From assembly GCF_026183735.1 (NCBI RefSeq), contig NZ_JAPFRE010000002.1, positions 62,001 through 126,000 of the forward strand: a stretch of DNA of 64,000 nt. The letters run 5' to 3'. How positions within the stretch are numbered: position 1 is the stretch's first letter; every line of letters begins with the position of its first letter. The notes under the pieces are model-generated. The model was given only the letters and a program-made list of their open reading frames with translations, ran no database searches and was not told the origin of the DNA. The translations under genes and the position numbers were made by a program. Shown here piece by piece: positions 28,048-37,591 of the stretch. This DNA comes from Alteromonas sp. ASW11-130. Its GTDB lineage: Bacteria > Pseudomonadota > Gammaproteobacteria > Enterobacterales > Alteromonadaceae.

Positions 28048-31000
28048 CTACCATCGTCTAAAAAGCAGCTCGGCGACATCATTAGCTGCAACGGGCTCCG
28101 AATAGTAATAACCTTGTTGGCTCGTACACCAGTTGTCAGCAAGATATTGAGCCTGAAACTCTGTCTCAATACCTTCTGCAACACATTGTAGCTTTAACTT
28201 ATTCGCTAAATTTATCGTAGCTATAACAAGTGCTTGGTCAACATTTTCTTCGTTAACATCGTCAACGAATGTTTTATCTATTTTCAACACATTGAGTGGA
28301 AACTTCTTAAGATAGCTAAGGGACGAATATCCCGTACCAAAATCATCTAAAGCCAAAACAAATCCCGCATCTTGAAATCGTTTAACCTGCCGTAATGCGT
28401 CATCTGCGTTATCGATTAACACACCCTCAGTAATCTCAAAGCGCAAGGCTGAGACAGGCAAGTCGTGTTCTTTAAGAAGTTGAACAACACTGTCTAAATC
28501 AAATTCTGTTTTAAAATGCAAAGCAGATAAATTTACCGACATATACCCCGTAAAACCCTGGTCATACCAAAGTTTCAAATCTTCGACTCCCCGTTCCATC
28601 GCAAACCGTGTTGCGTCAATAATATAACGAAGCTGTTCTAAAACCGGTATAAACTCATTGGGGCCAATTGTGGTCGACTGTACACGGCACCGCAATAATA
28701 ACTCCACCCCCTCTGTCGTACCTGAGGTAGTGTTCACGATGGGTTGATAATAGTTGAAGAAACCCTGCTCCTGCCACGCAAGTTTCACAAGATTTTCTAG
28801 TTGCAACCTATTCTTAGCGACTTCATTCATTTCTTGTGTGTAATAGGTAAAGCCGGAAAGTGTATCTTTCTTCGCTGAATACATAGCCACATCCGCTTGC
28901 TTTAACAGCTCGCTTGAATCCTTACCGTCATCAGGATAAAAAGAGATGCCAATACTACAAGAAACCCGCAAAACTTCTTTCCCAATAGAGATAGGCATTT
29001 CGATTGCTTCAATTAAACGTGTCACAATCGGTGAAATAGCTTCAAACCCTGCCACACCCTCTAAAACAATAACAAACTCATCGCCACCAAGCCGTGCTAC
29101 AGTATCGTCTTCAGATGCAATATTAAGCATCCTATTCGCCACTACCATGAGCAACTTATCGCCATAGTCGTGCCCCAGTGAGTCATTGATCCCTTTAAAT
29201 CTATCTAAGTCGACGAACAATACCGCGACTTGAGTGTTATGACGTCGAGCGTAGGCGATGCCGTGATCTAATCTATCCAACAACAAACTTCTATTGACTA
29301 AACCTGTTAGTGCATCATAGTTGGCTATTTTTAAGAGTTTTCTTTCGGCGTCTTTTTGGATAGAGATATCAGAAAACACCATCAGGAAGTGGTCAATTTT
29401 ATCCGCAGTGGTTTCATCCGAAACGGCTGTAATATCGATCAGTACATCATACTTTTGACCGTCACTTCCCTCTACTTGCCCCTCTTCTTTTACGTAATCT
29501 CCGGCCGATAAGCTATTTAAGCGCTCATCAAATTGGTGCTCCAGGTTGGGGAATCGTTTATATAGCCGTTGGAACTGCTTAACGAGATCCTTGCCCGAGG
29601 ACAGGCCAAAAATCGTTTCAAAAGCGGGGTTAATCGCTAAGGGATCTTTTTTCTCATCAAATATCACCACCCAATCCCGCGTTTGCTTAAACGCCTCCCC
29701 GAATAGTCGCACTTGTTTTTGTGCTCGATTGAGACGAAGAATTTGGTTGTGACGATGCTGGAGGTAAATTGCTACGAACAGCATTCCCAAAACGATGAAG
29801 CTGCCAATGGCTACGGGAGACTGAAAAGGTGCATATGGCATGTTGAACGAGATAGCCGCAGGTAATAACGTAAAATCTACATGCTGTTTATCAGGTGCAA
29901 CTTCAAACCTGTAGCTCCCTGCTGAAAAGGAACCAAAGGTTATCCGTGGCTCACGAGTCACTCCTTCACTTACGACTTTACCCTCTCGGATAAGACGATA
30001 GCGATATTGTAAATCGCCAGCCAAACTTGACATATTCGCTGAAAAATTAATAGTCATACCAAAATCTGTATAATCAAGGTCGAAGTGACCACTAGAAAGG
30101 TTTTTCATGGCTGTATTCAGTGGACGCGAATCGAGTTCCACCGATGTAATAACTAAAGGCATTGAGTATCGACTTTCTTCCGCATCTTGAAGAATTTTTT
30201 CAGGAGCAAAAAGCAACATACCATTCGTAGAACCGAAAACCAGACGATCGTCATTCAGTTTTAAAGCGGCTCCTTCATTAAATTCTGAAACGGCGAGTTC
30301 TTTACCATAACGATAATTCTTCAATAGATGCTTTGTAATTGAATAGTGATGTAAGCCTGAATGTGAACCAAACCACAGGTTATCGTTTTTATCGACCGTC
30401 AGTCCATACACGATATTTGAAAGTAGAAGATTTTTCTCATTAATCTTATTTTTGATTTCAAACGTTTTAGCATCTAACCCAAATATACCGTATCGAGGAA
30501 AGGCTACCCACAACTTGCCCTTTGCAATAGCATAGGAAGAAATAGCAGCATCATTATTTTTTTGATCCTGAGTGAAACGGAATACACTTCTCGTGGAAAA
30601 TGTTTCGGTATCAATCAGCCATAACCCATCTAAAGTAGATAAAAAAATCTCTCCCTTATAATGAGAGCTTTCGTTTAGAAAGCTCGCCCCAAAACGCGGA
30701 TCGAATTCGCTTTCAGGTAATGGCAAAGATTCAAGCAGTTGCTGCTGGGGGTCATAACGGTAATATTTATCAGCGATGAAGTAAATTCTGCCCTGGCTGT
30801 CTCTTCCCGCCCCATAAATAAATTGATTAAATACCTTTGCGGATTGAGTACTTTGCGTCGGCAGCGACGTCAATGAATTACTTTTTCTATCAAACAGCTT
30901 TAGCGAATCATATGTCTGAACAATTAACTTATCTTGAGGGGCGGGAAAAATGCGTTCTACTAGTACAGAATCATAAAACTTTTTGTTGCCGCGAGTAAGG

Positions 31001-32211
31001 TAAAAGTCTGATTTGTCAGTCGCAAGGTTAAGGCGCGTAAGTCCATTTTCAGTCCCTACCCATAGAAATTCACTATCCTGTTGCCAGAAACTCCAAACTG
31101 CGTTGTCGCTCAATATAGTTTCATTATTAATACCATTCTGAATGGTCTTAATAGACAATGTTTTAGGAGACCAATATAGGGCTCCCCCGTTAACAGAGCC
31201 GAGCCATAAATTGCCTGCTACGTCGATGGCAATCGTTTTAATTGAAGTATTAGAAAGCTTAATTTTTTCATTATCGGGTTCGAGTAACTGATGCCACTGC
31301 CATTTACCCTGGCTGGTTTCTAACTTAACGAGTCCAATGTTAGTGCCTAGCCAAAAGCTCCCATCAATATCCTCCACCTGCTCCCAAATATTTAACTCTC
31401 GGATGATGTGGTTAAATGTCGGAGCAGCGTTACCATGACGTACATAATTGACCAGCTCTTCTAAGTTTGTTTCGAACAGGCCTTCTACCGTCCCCACCCA
31501 GAACCGCTTATTTTCATCCAACAGAAAATGCTTCACATTGATATTGTCTAACGTTGGGGTAACGTCGCCCAGATAGTCAATCTCTTTCGGCCTAGCGTCT
31601 TTTTGATTCAAATCAATGGCTAAAAACTTATGGGTTGCGCCAATAAATAATACTGACTGGTAGAGACTGGCCACACGGATGCTTTGTTCCGTTTCTAGCG
31701 CAGATTCTGGAAATTGATATAGCACGGTTATTTCGTCACGACGGCTATTATATCGGACGACTTCTTCATCTAAGGCGATAATTAACTCGCCGGGTCTACT
31801 TTCGAAAAAACCGTTTGCGGACTGTATCCACCTTGCCGATTCGCTATACGCTCGACGAATTACATTTTCCACTTCATTTTCATACAAATCGTACCGAAAG
31901 ATCCCATTGCCAGCGGTGCTTACCCACAGGTCATTTTTACTGTCGATAAATAAAGATTTAATACTTGCATTAATAAACACATTATTTGGGCCAGGAATAA
32001 CTTCGTTTCGGTATCCATCCCATCGATTCAGACCGCCATCTGTTGCTAGCCAAACGAAGCCGTCCTGATCAATAGCTACTTTGTTTACGTTATCTTGTGA
32101 TAGGCCGTGTTTTGAGGAAAGATATTTAAAAGTAGGATTTGGAACTACAGGCTCAGCATTTGAAGCGAAAGTCCAGAATAAAACAATAAGGAAAGCTAAC
32201 CCATACTTCAT
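28048..32211 (-). CDS. Propeller-sensor GGDEF-EAL c-di-GMP protein
   Basis: A 1387-residue inner-membrane receptor. Signal peptide, then about 700 residues of two-component-regulator propeller repeats (SQDNVNKVAIDQDGFVWLAT, NLWFGSHSGLHHYS), a Y_Y_Y-like domain, one membrane helix near residue 800, a PAS-like domain, GGDEF (ARLGGDEFVIVLEG near 1042) and EAL. The GGDEF motif is intact, but the product-inhibition site has Ser where Arg is usual (SEDD for RxxD). The EAL motif reads VELLLRCR, keeping the catalytic Glu; FEITE, DDFGTGYSSL, KIDKTF and AEGIET are all present, so phosphodiesterase activity is plausible. Probably senses a polysaccharide or other periplasmic ligand. A GGAGGT site precedes the ATG. 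Confidence 0.92.
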   Translation of the reverse strand: MKYGLAFLIVLFWTFASNAEPVVPNPTFKYLSSKHGLSQDNVNKVAIDQDGFVWLATDGGLNRWDGYRNEVIPGPNNVFINASIKSLFIDSKNDLWVSTAGNGIFRYDLYENEVENVIRRAYSESARWIQSANGFFESRPGELIIALDEEVVRYNSRRDEITVLYQFPESALETEQSIRVASLYQSVLFIGATHKFLAIDLNQKDARPKEIDYLGDVTPTLDNINVKHFLLDENKRFWVGTVEGLFETNLEELVNYVRHGNAAPTFNHIIRELNIWEQVEDIDGSFWLGTNIGLVKLETSQGKWQWHQLLEPDNEKIKLSNTSIKTIAIDVAGNLWLGSVNGGALYWSPKTLSIKTIQNGINNETILSDNAVWSFWQQDSEFLWVGTENGLTRLNLATDKSDFYLTRGNKKFYDSVLVERIFPAPQDKLIVQTYDSLKLFDRKSNSLTSLPTQSTQSAKVFNQFIYGAGRDSQGRIYFIADKYYRYDPQQQLLESLPLPESEFDPRFGASFLNESSHYKGEIFLSTLDGLWLIDTETFSTRSVFRFTQDQKNNDAAISSYAIAKGKLWVAFPRYGIFGLDAKTFEIKNKINEKNLLLSNIVYGLTVDKNDNLWFGSHSGLHHYSITKHLLKNYRYGKELAVSEFNEGAALKLNDDRLVFGSTNGMLLFAPEKILQDAEESRYSMPLVITSVELDSRPLNTAMKNLSSGHFDLDYTDFGMTINFSANMSSLAGDLQYRYRLIREGKVVSEGVTREPRITFGSFSAGSYRFEVAPDKQHVDFTLLPAAISFNMPYAPFQSPVAIGSFIVLGMLFVAIYLQHRHNQILRLNRAQKQVRLFGEAFKQTRDWVVIFDEKKDPLAINPAFETIFGLSSGKDLVKQFQRLYKRFPNLEHQFDERLNSLSAGDYVKEEGQVEGSDGQKYDVLIDITAVSDETTADKIDHFLMVFSDISIQKDAERKLLKIANYDALTGLVNRSLLLDRLDHGIAYARRHNTQVAVLFVDLDRFKGINDSLGHDYGDKLLMVVANRMLNIASEDDTVARLGGDEFVIVLEGVAGFEAISPIVTRLIEAIEMPISIGKEVLRVSCSIGISFYPDDGKDSSELLKQADVAMYSAKKDTLSGFTYYTQEMNEVAKNRLQLENLVKLAWQEQGFFNYYQPIVNTTSGTTEGVELLLRCRVQSTTIGPNEFIPVLEQLRYIIDATRFAMERGVEDLKLWYDQGFTGYMSVNLSALHFKTEFDLDSVVQLLKEHDLPVSALRFEITEGVLIDNADDALRQVKRFQDAGFVLALDDFGTGYSSLSYLKKFPLNVLKIDKTFVDDVNEENVDQALVIATINLANKLKLQCVAEGIETEFQAQYLADNWCTSQQGYYYSEPVAANDVAELLFRRW

Positions 32212-32432
32212 TACGACACATACCTCCTACGGACTCGGCTAAAGGCGAATAAACTTACAAACAAAATAGTATAATCATCCACCTAAATATGAGACCTGTA
32301 ATACAAACTGTTTTAGGAATATGCGGGTTTAATGTTGAATAATAGATCACCAACAAGTTGAATTCAAAACAATTCAACTTGGGCCATATTGAGAAGGGTA
32401 TATTACAGCGGTTTTTAGGTTAAAAACTTCTT

Positions 32433-32669
32433 CTAATGCTGATGGAGTTGTACGTTTAGTTGGTCAATCACTTCAGCCCATTCAGCATCTTCGAGCAATG
32501 CACCTCTAAGAAACTCGGCCTGGGAGTCATTCCAAAAAGGGGCATCTTCAATATGACGGCTGTCATTCAAACCTCGATGCTTTTCAATAAATGAATTTAT
32601 TTGCTGCTCACTTGAATCCAAGCCCAGTTGCACAAAAAGATCTTGCATGGTCGGTAGCTCTGTATACAT
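32433..32669 (-). CDS. DUF2789 family small protein
   Basis: A 78-residue soluble acidic protein matching the DUF2789 pattern: MQDLFVQLGLDSS, DAPFWNDSQAEFLRGAL, LEDAEWAEVIDQLNVQL. AAGGGGAT precedes the ATG. Function unknown; found across marine gammaproteobacteria. Confidence 0.82.
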   Translation of the reverse strand: MYTELPTMQDLFVQLGLDSSEQQINSFIEKHRGLNDSRHIEDAPFWNDSQAEFLRGALLEDAEWAEVIDQLNVQLHQH

Positions 32670-33109
32670 GACTATCCCCTTATCTAATGTTGAAAATACT
32701 TCGGCATGTGGTTGCTATTTCAACGAAATCAGCGAACATTGGGATCAGGTATGTTTGCGGTAAAATCCGACCTTCAGGGGTTCGTTTTTGACATTATCTA
32801 CTCAACATCCTCTCTGTTAATAGCAACACGCAATAATGTGTGCGCACTACCCGTAACAGTTTGTTACCTTTTTGGCAGACCAAATTGTCGAAAATTTATT
32901 GGCGTAAAAATGAACGAAATTGGGTGTACTCTAAAGTTAATCAACCTGCACCAGAGAGAAGTAAGAAGTAAAAAGTAAAAAGAAAGAGAAAGGCATATAC
33001 CCTGCCCTACATCAATCTGGAAAGCATAACATAACTCTCCTTCATTAATGTGCCTTGCGCAGATTCATGCCTTTTTTTGTTAGCTAACCGTCCACTAGCA
33101 AAAACTGTT
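32670..33109. other. Intergenic region with heptamer array
   Basis: About 440 bases. It carries three heptamer units near 32961-32981 and a T-run after ATGCC near 33072. A 90-codon frame exists on the + strand but has no family features or ribosome site, so I do not call it. Confidence 0.5.
32961..32981. repeat. Heptamer repeat GTAAGAA-GTAAAAA-GTAAAAA
   Basis: Three in-phase seven-base units of the GTAANAA type, followed by further purine-rich sequence. Same phase and consensus as the arrays at 52591 and 57043. Confidence 0.75.
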
Positions 33110-33469
33110 TTAACCTAGTTGAGCCGAAAATTCCTCTGGCGATAATACTTCTCCCTCCTCTCCGGGTAGGGGACATACCATAACGAGTAAGTTATCTTCC
33201 GCAAGTCCAGGTTGCCACTTTTTGATCCAGTCTTCTAATGTAATACTTAACGGTTCACAATCCGCCCACTCATCAGTGGCCCAAAGCTCAGCAAGCTCAC
33301 TTTCAGGCCAAACAGGCACACCATCTTCTTCATCTTCCGTGTTAAGCATCACGCATCCATGCTGATCGGTAAGGATCCAAATTTGTTTGTTTTGTTCAAT
33401 TAGTTTTAACGTTTCAGTCAGTCGCTGCTCTGGATTTAATGTCAGTATTGGATGATTATCTTTAGCCAT
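33110..33469 (-). CDS. DUF2750 family protein
   Basis: A 119-residue cytoplasmic protein: MLNTEDEEDGVPVWPESELA, then ITLEDWIKKWQPGLAEDNLL and VMVCPLPGEEGEVLSPEEF are the DUF2750 hallmarks. The internal ATG (MAKDNHPILT) is preferred because the 24 upstream residues are not family-like and GAGAA lies before it. Function unknown. It follows hdfR on the same strand by 50 bases. Confidence 0.82.
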   Translation of the reverse strand: MAKDNHPILTLNPEQRLTETLKLIEQNKQIWILTDQHGCVMLNTEDEEDGVPVWPESELAELWATDEWADCEPLSITLEDWIKKWQPGLAEDNLLVMVCPLPGEEGEVLSPEEFSAQLG

Positions 33470-33519
33470 ATTTTTCTCATGCAAATCAGTAAATTCAAAA
33501 TTATGTATCGTTCTAAATG

Positions 33520-34359
33520 TTATTGTACCGTATTCGTCCAATCTTTGATTGCTGAAAACATAGTTGGTAGCCCTTCGCGCTTACTGGTTTTCAACATACT
33601 TAAATAGAGTGTTACACTCACACCCTCCAGCTTTGTCTGCAGTTTTGCTTTGGGAAAATGAATTGAACGTTCGTTTGGGTGCATCGGCAATACTGCCACT
33701 CCTCCCTCGGATGCTAAAGTCGATATAGCAATATTGAGTGAGTTTGTTTGTAGTTTCGCATCGCGTAAATCCGCATGGGAGTGCAACAATGATTCGTGAG
33801 CTTTGCTCCCCCAATCTATTGCGATGAAATCTCCCGACGTAGGCGCTGTGGTATCATTTAAATTGAAAAGCCCCAGCGGTATAGAGGCTATTTGATGACA
33901 TATTACATCTTCAGTTTTTAACGGCTCCGTGGATAACGCAAAATCGACGACGCGTTCGTGTAATTGTCGCGTAAGATTATCCAATGTTAATACTTCCGCT
34001 TTAACGGACCAATCACTGAAATCACTATGTAAAAAACGAAGTATGTCGGCTAACCGTAAATCACATGCCAGTTGCGTAACACCAAGCACAACATATTCTG
34101 CAGTTTGTGCTTGAAGTTCGCGTTTTGCCTGCTTGAGAGTATCGCAAAGCTGCTGAGCATACGGAAGCAACTTTTCACCCGCCTGCGTCAACTGAATGCT
34201 GTTCCGGTGGCGTTCAAACAACGATGTATGAAAATATTCTTCTAACAGTTTTATACGTGCGCTAACAGCAGACTGGGTAAGATATAAATTCTCAGCCGCT
34301 TTTCCAAAATGACGGGTATTGACTACTTCAATAAAAGTAGTGAGGAAACGAATATCCAT
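33520..34359 (-). CDS. hdfR: LysR-type transcriptional regulator, HdfR-like
   Basis: A 279-residue LysR regulator. The N-terminal helix-turn-helix (TRHFGKAAENLYLTQSAVSA, then LFERHRNSIQLTQAGEKLLPYA) is nearly the same as E. coli HdfR, a repressor of the flagellar master operon. The C-terminal effector domain is shorter and less conserved. Its position divergent from maoP about 600 bases away repeats the E. coli arrangement, which supports orthology. The regulatory target in this organism cannot be read from sequence. Confidence 0.85.
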   Translation of the reverse strand: MDIRFLTTFIEVVNTRHFGKAAENLYLTQSAVSARIKLLEEYFHTSLFERHRNSIQLTQAGEKLLPYAQQLCDTLKQAKRELQAQTAEYVVLGVTQLACDLRLADILRFLHSDFSDWSVKAEVLTLDNLTRQLHERVVDFALSTEPLKTEDVICHQIASIPLGLFNLNDTTAPTSGDFIAIDWGSKAHESLLHSHADLRDAKLQTNSLNIAISTLASEGGVAVLPMHPNERSIHFPKAKLQTKLEGVSVTLYLSMLKTSKREGLPTMFSAIKDWTNTVQ

Positions 34360-34506
34360 GGAAATCAGTTATAGAAGTGAATCTGAGACATAAGCTGTCA
34401 CAGATTCACTAGCATGTAAACCTTAAAGGCTGATTTACCACTGGCAAAAAGTGGTGCGAGATGCCAAATTAAATGACATCTTCAGATGATAATAAGGATG
34501 TTATGA

Positions 34507-34665
34507 TTAGCCCTGATACAGACGGCGATGTTTTTCCTTTCGCTGAAGATCTCTCTTTTGTTTATCTTTAACCAAATGACGACGGTCAATGCCCTTCTTT
34601 GCAGGACGACCTTCATCTTCTACCGAGTCCCATTCTTCTCGCTGGTAACGATAGTCTTTACTCAT
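34507..34665 (-). CDS. Small basic protein, 52 residues
   Basis: Reads MSKDYRYQREEWDSVEDEGR, PAKKGIDRRHLVKDKQKRDL, QRKEKHRRLYQG. Highly charged, with an acidic N-terminal and a basic C-terminal half, no membrane segment and no signal peptide. The codon pattern and clean ATG-to-TAA frame support coding. It lies between hdfR and maoP. The charge pattern suggests nucleic-acid or ribosome binding, but this is only a guess. Confidence 0.6.
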   Translation of the reverse strand: MSKDYRYQREEWDSVEDEGRPAKKGIDRRHLVKDKQKRDLQRKEKHRRLYQG

Positions 34666-34964
34666 TGTAGCCTCATTGTGATAGTTTCATGCGCATTATC
34701 ATGCGATCAATAAAAATAGGAAATGAATAATATTTGTCGTATCGATGAATAATTTTTAACCGAGCTTTTCAATCATTGCAAGCAGATTTTCGGTTATGTT
34801 CCTCTAATAAGTGAAAAACAGGTCTTGCGGGACAATTAATTTGCCCTTCATCGGCTGACCTACTGTTCGAACAAAAATTTTTATGGTCAGGGACAAATTT
34901 TTTTGTTTTCTTTTTTTTATTTTCTCTATTAAAAGTCAGCCTGAGTTCATTAACAGGTGTGAGA
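34666..34964. other. Regulatory region upstream of maoP
   Basis: About 300 AT-rich bases with a T-rich run near 34899-34925. In E. coli the short maoS site that works with MaoP lies upstream of maoP; if conserved it should be here, but I cannot identify it by eye. Confidence 0.4.
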
Positions 34965-35327
34965 ATGATTATGAAAGCCCCTGAAATTCGCATTTCTGCT
35001 AAACCATTTATCGACCGTCAACATTTTCCTTATGGATTTCGCAAATCAGGCGATTTCAGTATTGCTGAGTCTGATTTACTAACCCAGTATGGTAACAGCT
35101 TGCTTGCGTTTGAGCGCGGCGAGTTAACACCTGAATCTGATGACGAAAAACATTTTGTCGAATTTATACAAGGCAAATCGGCGGCCGCTAACTCACTGGA
35201 AAAAGCATGGCAAAAATACGTCCATCTGGCCCGCGGTAAGAAGCATTTTTACACGTTACATAGTTCAGCCAGTAATCAATCTGATTATGATGAGGATTAT
35301 ACTGACGAAGCATTTGATGTAGCTTAA
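34965..35327 (+). CDS. maoP: MaoP (DUF413), Ori macrodomain organiser
   Basis: E. coli MaoP (formerly YifE) constrains DNA mobility in the Ori macrodomain together with the maoS site. Here RQHFPYGFRKSGDFSIAESD and LLTQYGNSL match E. coli [25 protein letters not shown], and the acidic C-terminus with DEDYTDEA matches AEDYTDSD. Three possible starts lie close together (GTG 34959, ATG 34965, ATG 34971); the middle one has the best spacing from AGG. Synteny with hdfR supports the call. Confidence 0.87.
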   Translation: MIMKAPEIRISAKPFIDRQHFPYGFRKSGDFSIAESDLLTQYGNSLLAFERGELTPESDDEKHFVEFIQGKSAAANSLEKAWQKYVHLARGKKHFYTLHSSASNQSDYDEDYTDEAFDVA

Positions 35328-35352
35328 TAAGCAATACTGCCTAAAGGAAAAG

Positions 35353-35381
35353 GCGAATCATCTTCACAGGTTCGCTTTTTT
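35353..35381 (+). terminator. Rho-independent terminator of maoP
   Basis: GCGAATC-loop-GGTTCGC (one T-G pair) followed by six T residues. Confidence 0.85.
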
Positions 35382-35481
35382 GTTACATTTTCACTGATCC
35401 TTCCTTAAATTTTCAACGAATGGAGTTAAAACGCAGATTTCACTCTACACTTAGTGGAGGTAGGAAATTTAAGGAAGCGAT

Positions 35482-36216
35482 ATGCTAATTTCATACAATC
35501 AACTCACCAGCTTTGCCATCCACGCAACTGACGGTGACATTGGTGGCTGCAAAGATGTTCTGTTTGACGATCAAGACTTTGTAATCCGGTATTTTTATGC
35601 CGATACCAATACTTGGCTTCCTTTGAGCCGTAAGGTGGTGCTCCCCCCCATTGCAATTCTTAAGCTAGATACGAAAGAAGAAAAAATCCATGTAAACATG
35701 ACCCGTAAAGAGTTGAAGGACAGTCCATCCATCGATGAACATAAACCGGTATCGCGCGAATATGAAGAAACGTTATTCAAATATTTTGGGTATGGCTACT
35801 ACTGGATTGGACCTGGTGCTTGGGGAGATTTTGCCCATCCGACAGAATTAGCTAACGTAGATTTAGATAAAACGCAGCAAGATGATCACCCAAATGTGGT
35901 AAATCATCTGAGAGCCTGTAGCGAAGTACATGGATATGAGCTGGCATCGGGCGAAGAAGAAACCGGACATGTTGAAGATTTTCTTATTGACCCGCAGAGC
36001 TGGCAAATACAGTTAATTGTGATTGACACGCATAACTGGATGCCTGGGGGCAATAAATTCGTCATTGCCCCCGCCCAGGTGGCAAAAATAGACTGGTCAT
36101 CGCATAAAGTTAAAGTCAAGCTCGACAAAGACGCCCTTCTCTCTCAACCTGAAATCGATTTAGAAAGGCTAGAAGACGAAGCTTACATTGCCGAGCTCAT
36201 GGCACAGGTCAGGTAA
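35482..36216 (+). CDS. PRC-barrel domain protein (two repeats)
   Basis: A 244-residue cytoplasmic protein with two PRC-barrel modules: residues about 1-75 (DGDIGGCKDVLFDDQDFVIR ... WLPLSRKVVLPP) and about 145-215 (GHVEDFLIDPQSWQIQLIVI ... WMPGGNKFVIAP). A charged linker with an aromatic patch (YFGYGYYWIGPGAWGD) joins them. PRC barrels occur in RNA-processing and photosynthetic proteins, but stand-alone stress-type versions have no known activity. AAGGAAG precedes the ATG. fumC starts six bases later, so the two form an operon. Confidence 0.85.
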   Translation: MLISYNQLTSFAIHATDGDIGGCKDVLFDDQDFVIRYFYADTNTWLPLSRKVVLPPIAILKLDTKEEKIHVNMTRKELKDSPSIDEHKPVSREYEETLFKYFGYGYYWIGPGAWGDFAHPTELANVDLDKTQQDDHPNVVNHLRACSEVHGYELASGEEETGHVEDFLIDPQSWQIQLIVIDTHNWMPGGNKFVIAPAQVAKIDWSSHKVKVKLDKDALLSQPEIDLERLEDEAYIAELMAQVR

Positions 36217-36221
36217 TAGAA

Positions 36222-37553
36222 ATGAGTAATAAAACGCTTTATCAAAAGCAAACGTCCTTAGCGATCGACAACTTTGGTATTGGCAACACTCCTATGCCAT
36301 CTACGTTTGTTCAGGCACTGGGGTTCGTCAAAGCCTCGTGTGCTCAAGCAAATAAAGATCTAGAACTCCTGGACGAAGAAACCGCAGAAGCCATTTGGCA
36401 AGCAGCGACGGCAGTAGCCCAAGGCGAACACTATGATCAGTTTCCGGTCGATGTTTTTCAAACGGGCTCGGGCACCAGCACCAACATGAATGCCAACGAG
36501 GTGATTGCTTCACTCGCAAGCCAGTCGCTATCGCACACTGTGCATCCGAATGATGATGTAAATATGGGGCAAAGCTCAAACGATATTATTCCTACTACCG
36601 TACATGTAAGCGCCCTCTGGCAATCAACGACAGTACTGCTGCCTGCGCTCGATAAACTTATTGAGGTTATCGATTCTAAAGCTAACGAATTTAACCATAT
36701 AATCAAAACTGGCCGCACCCACCTAATGGACGCCATGCCAATAAAAATTTCACAAGAACTTTCAGGTTGGCAAGCCCAATTATGGCTAGCTAAAAACAGG
36801 TTCACAGATACCCATGCCAGACTTAGTGAGTTAGCAATTGGTGGCACAGCAGTAGGCACAGGAATCAATACCCATGCTGAGTTTGGCGCAAGAGTTGCTT
36901 CATCGTTAACACAGCAGCTTGGCATAACCTTTACCGTTACAAATAATCACTTCGCTGCGTTGTCCTCGCAAGACACAGCGGTAGAATTTTCTGGTCAGTT
37001 AAATGCGTTAGCAGTTGCGCTAATGAAAATCAGTAATGATTTACGCTGGATGAACAGTGGTCCGCTAGCTGGCTTAGGTGAAATAGAATTAACCAAGTTA
37101 CAGGCTGGAAGCAGTATCATGCCAGGTAAAGTAAACCCTGTAATTCCTGAAGCGGTTGCTATGGCATGCGCACAGGTTATGGGCTTACATACAGCGAATA
37201 CGGTTGCAGGGCAATCTGGGAATTTTCAACTTAATGTAATGCTACCGCTAATTGGCTACAATCTTCTTACCGCAATTCAACTGTTGGCTAATAGCTGCAA
37301 CCATCTCGCATCGAAAGCCGTTTCAGAGATGAAAGTAAATAAACAACAACTTGAAAAAGTGCTCGCTAAAAATCCAATTTTGGTTACTGCGCTTAATCAG
37401 TATATAGGCTATGAAAAGGGGGCACAGATTGCCAAAGAAGCATACGAAAGTGGCGAAGATATTCTCACGGTTGCTGCCAGAATGACAGAATTTAGTAAAG
37501 AAGAATTGAAGCACATTTTAGACCCTGCCAAACTGGTGAGTCCGGCAGGTTAA
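36222..37553 (+). CDS. fumC: Class II fumarate hydratase
   Basis: Interconverts fumarate and malate in the citric acid cycle; an iron-free homotetramer. FQTGSGTSTNMNANEV, HPNDDVNMGQSSND, KTGRTHLMDAMP and the superfamily signature GSSIMPGKVNPV near residue 296 are intact. Length (443) is slightly below E. coli FumC (467). FumC enzymes are often induced under oxidative or iron stress, when the Fe-S fumarases fail. It shares a transcription unit with the PRC-barrel gene. Confidence 0.95.
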   Translation: MSNKTLYQKQTSLAIDNFGIGNTPMPSTFVQALGFVKASCAQANKDLELLDEETAEAIWQAATAVAQGEHYDQFPVDVFQTGSGTSTNMNANEVIASLASQSLSHTVHPNDDVNMGQSSNDIIPTTVHVSALWQSTTVLLPALDKLIEVIDSKANEFNHIIKTGRTHLMDAMPIKISQELSGWQAQLWLAKNRFTDTHARLSELAIGGTAVGTGINTHAEFGARVASSLTQQLGITFTVTNNHFAALSSQDTAVEFSGQLNALAVALMKISNDLRWMNSGPLAGLGEIELTKLQAGSSIMPGKVNPVIPEAVAMACAQVMGLHTANTVAGQSGNFQLNVMLPLIGYNLLTAIQLLANSCNHLASKAVSEMKVNKQQLEKVLAKNPILVTALNQYIGYEKGAQIAKEAYESGEDILTVAARMTEFSKEELKHILDPAKLVSPAG

Positions 37554-37566
37554 AAGTTATAGGTAT

Positions 37567-37586
37567 GTATTACTGAACTGTAATAC
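37567..37586. repeat. Perfect hairpin between convergent fumC and arsR
   Basis: GTATTAC-TGAACT-GTAATAC, seven pairs with a six-base loop. No T-run follows on either strand, so it could be a weak terminator or a protein site. Confidence 0.5.
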
Positions 37587-37591
37587 GCTAA

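Noticed and set aside
32706..32978. 90-codon open frame on the + strand
   Set aside because: No ribosome site, no family pattern, runs through the heptamer repeat; likely chance.
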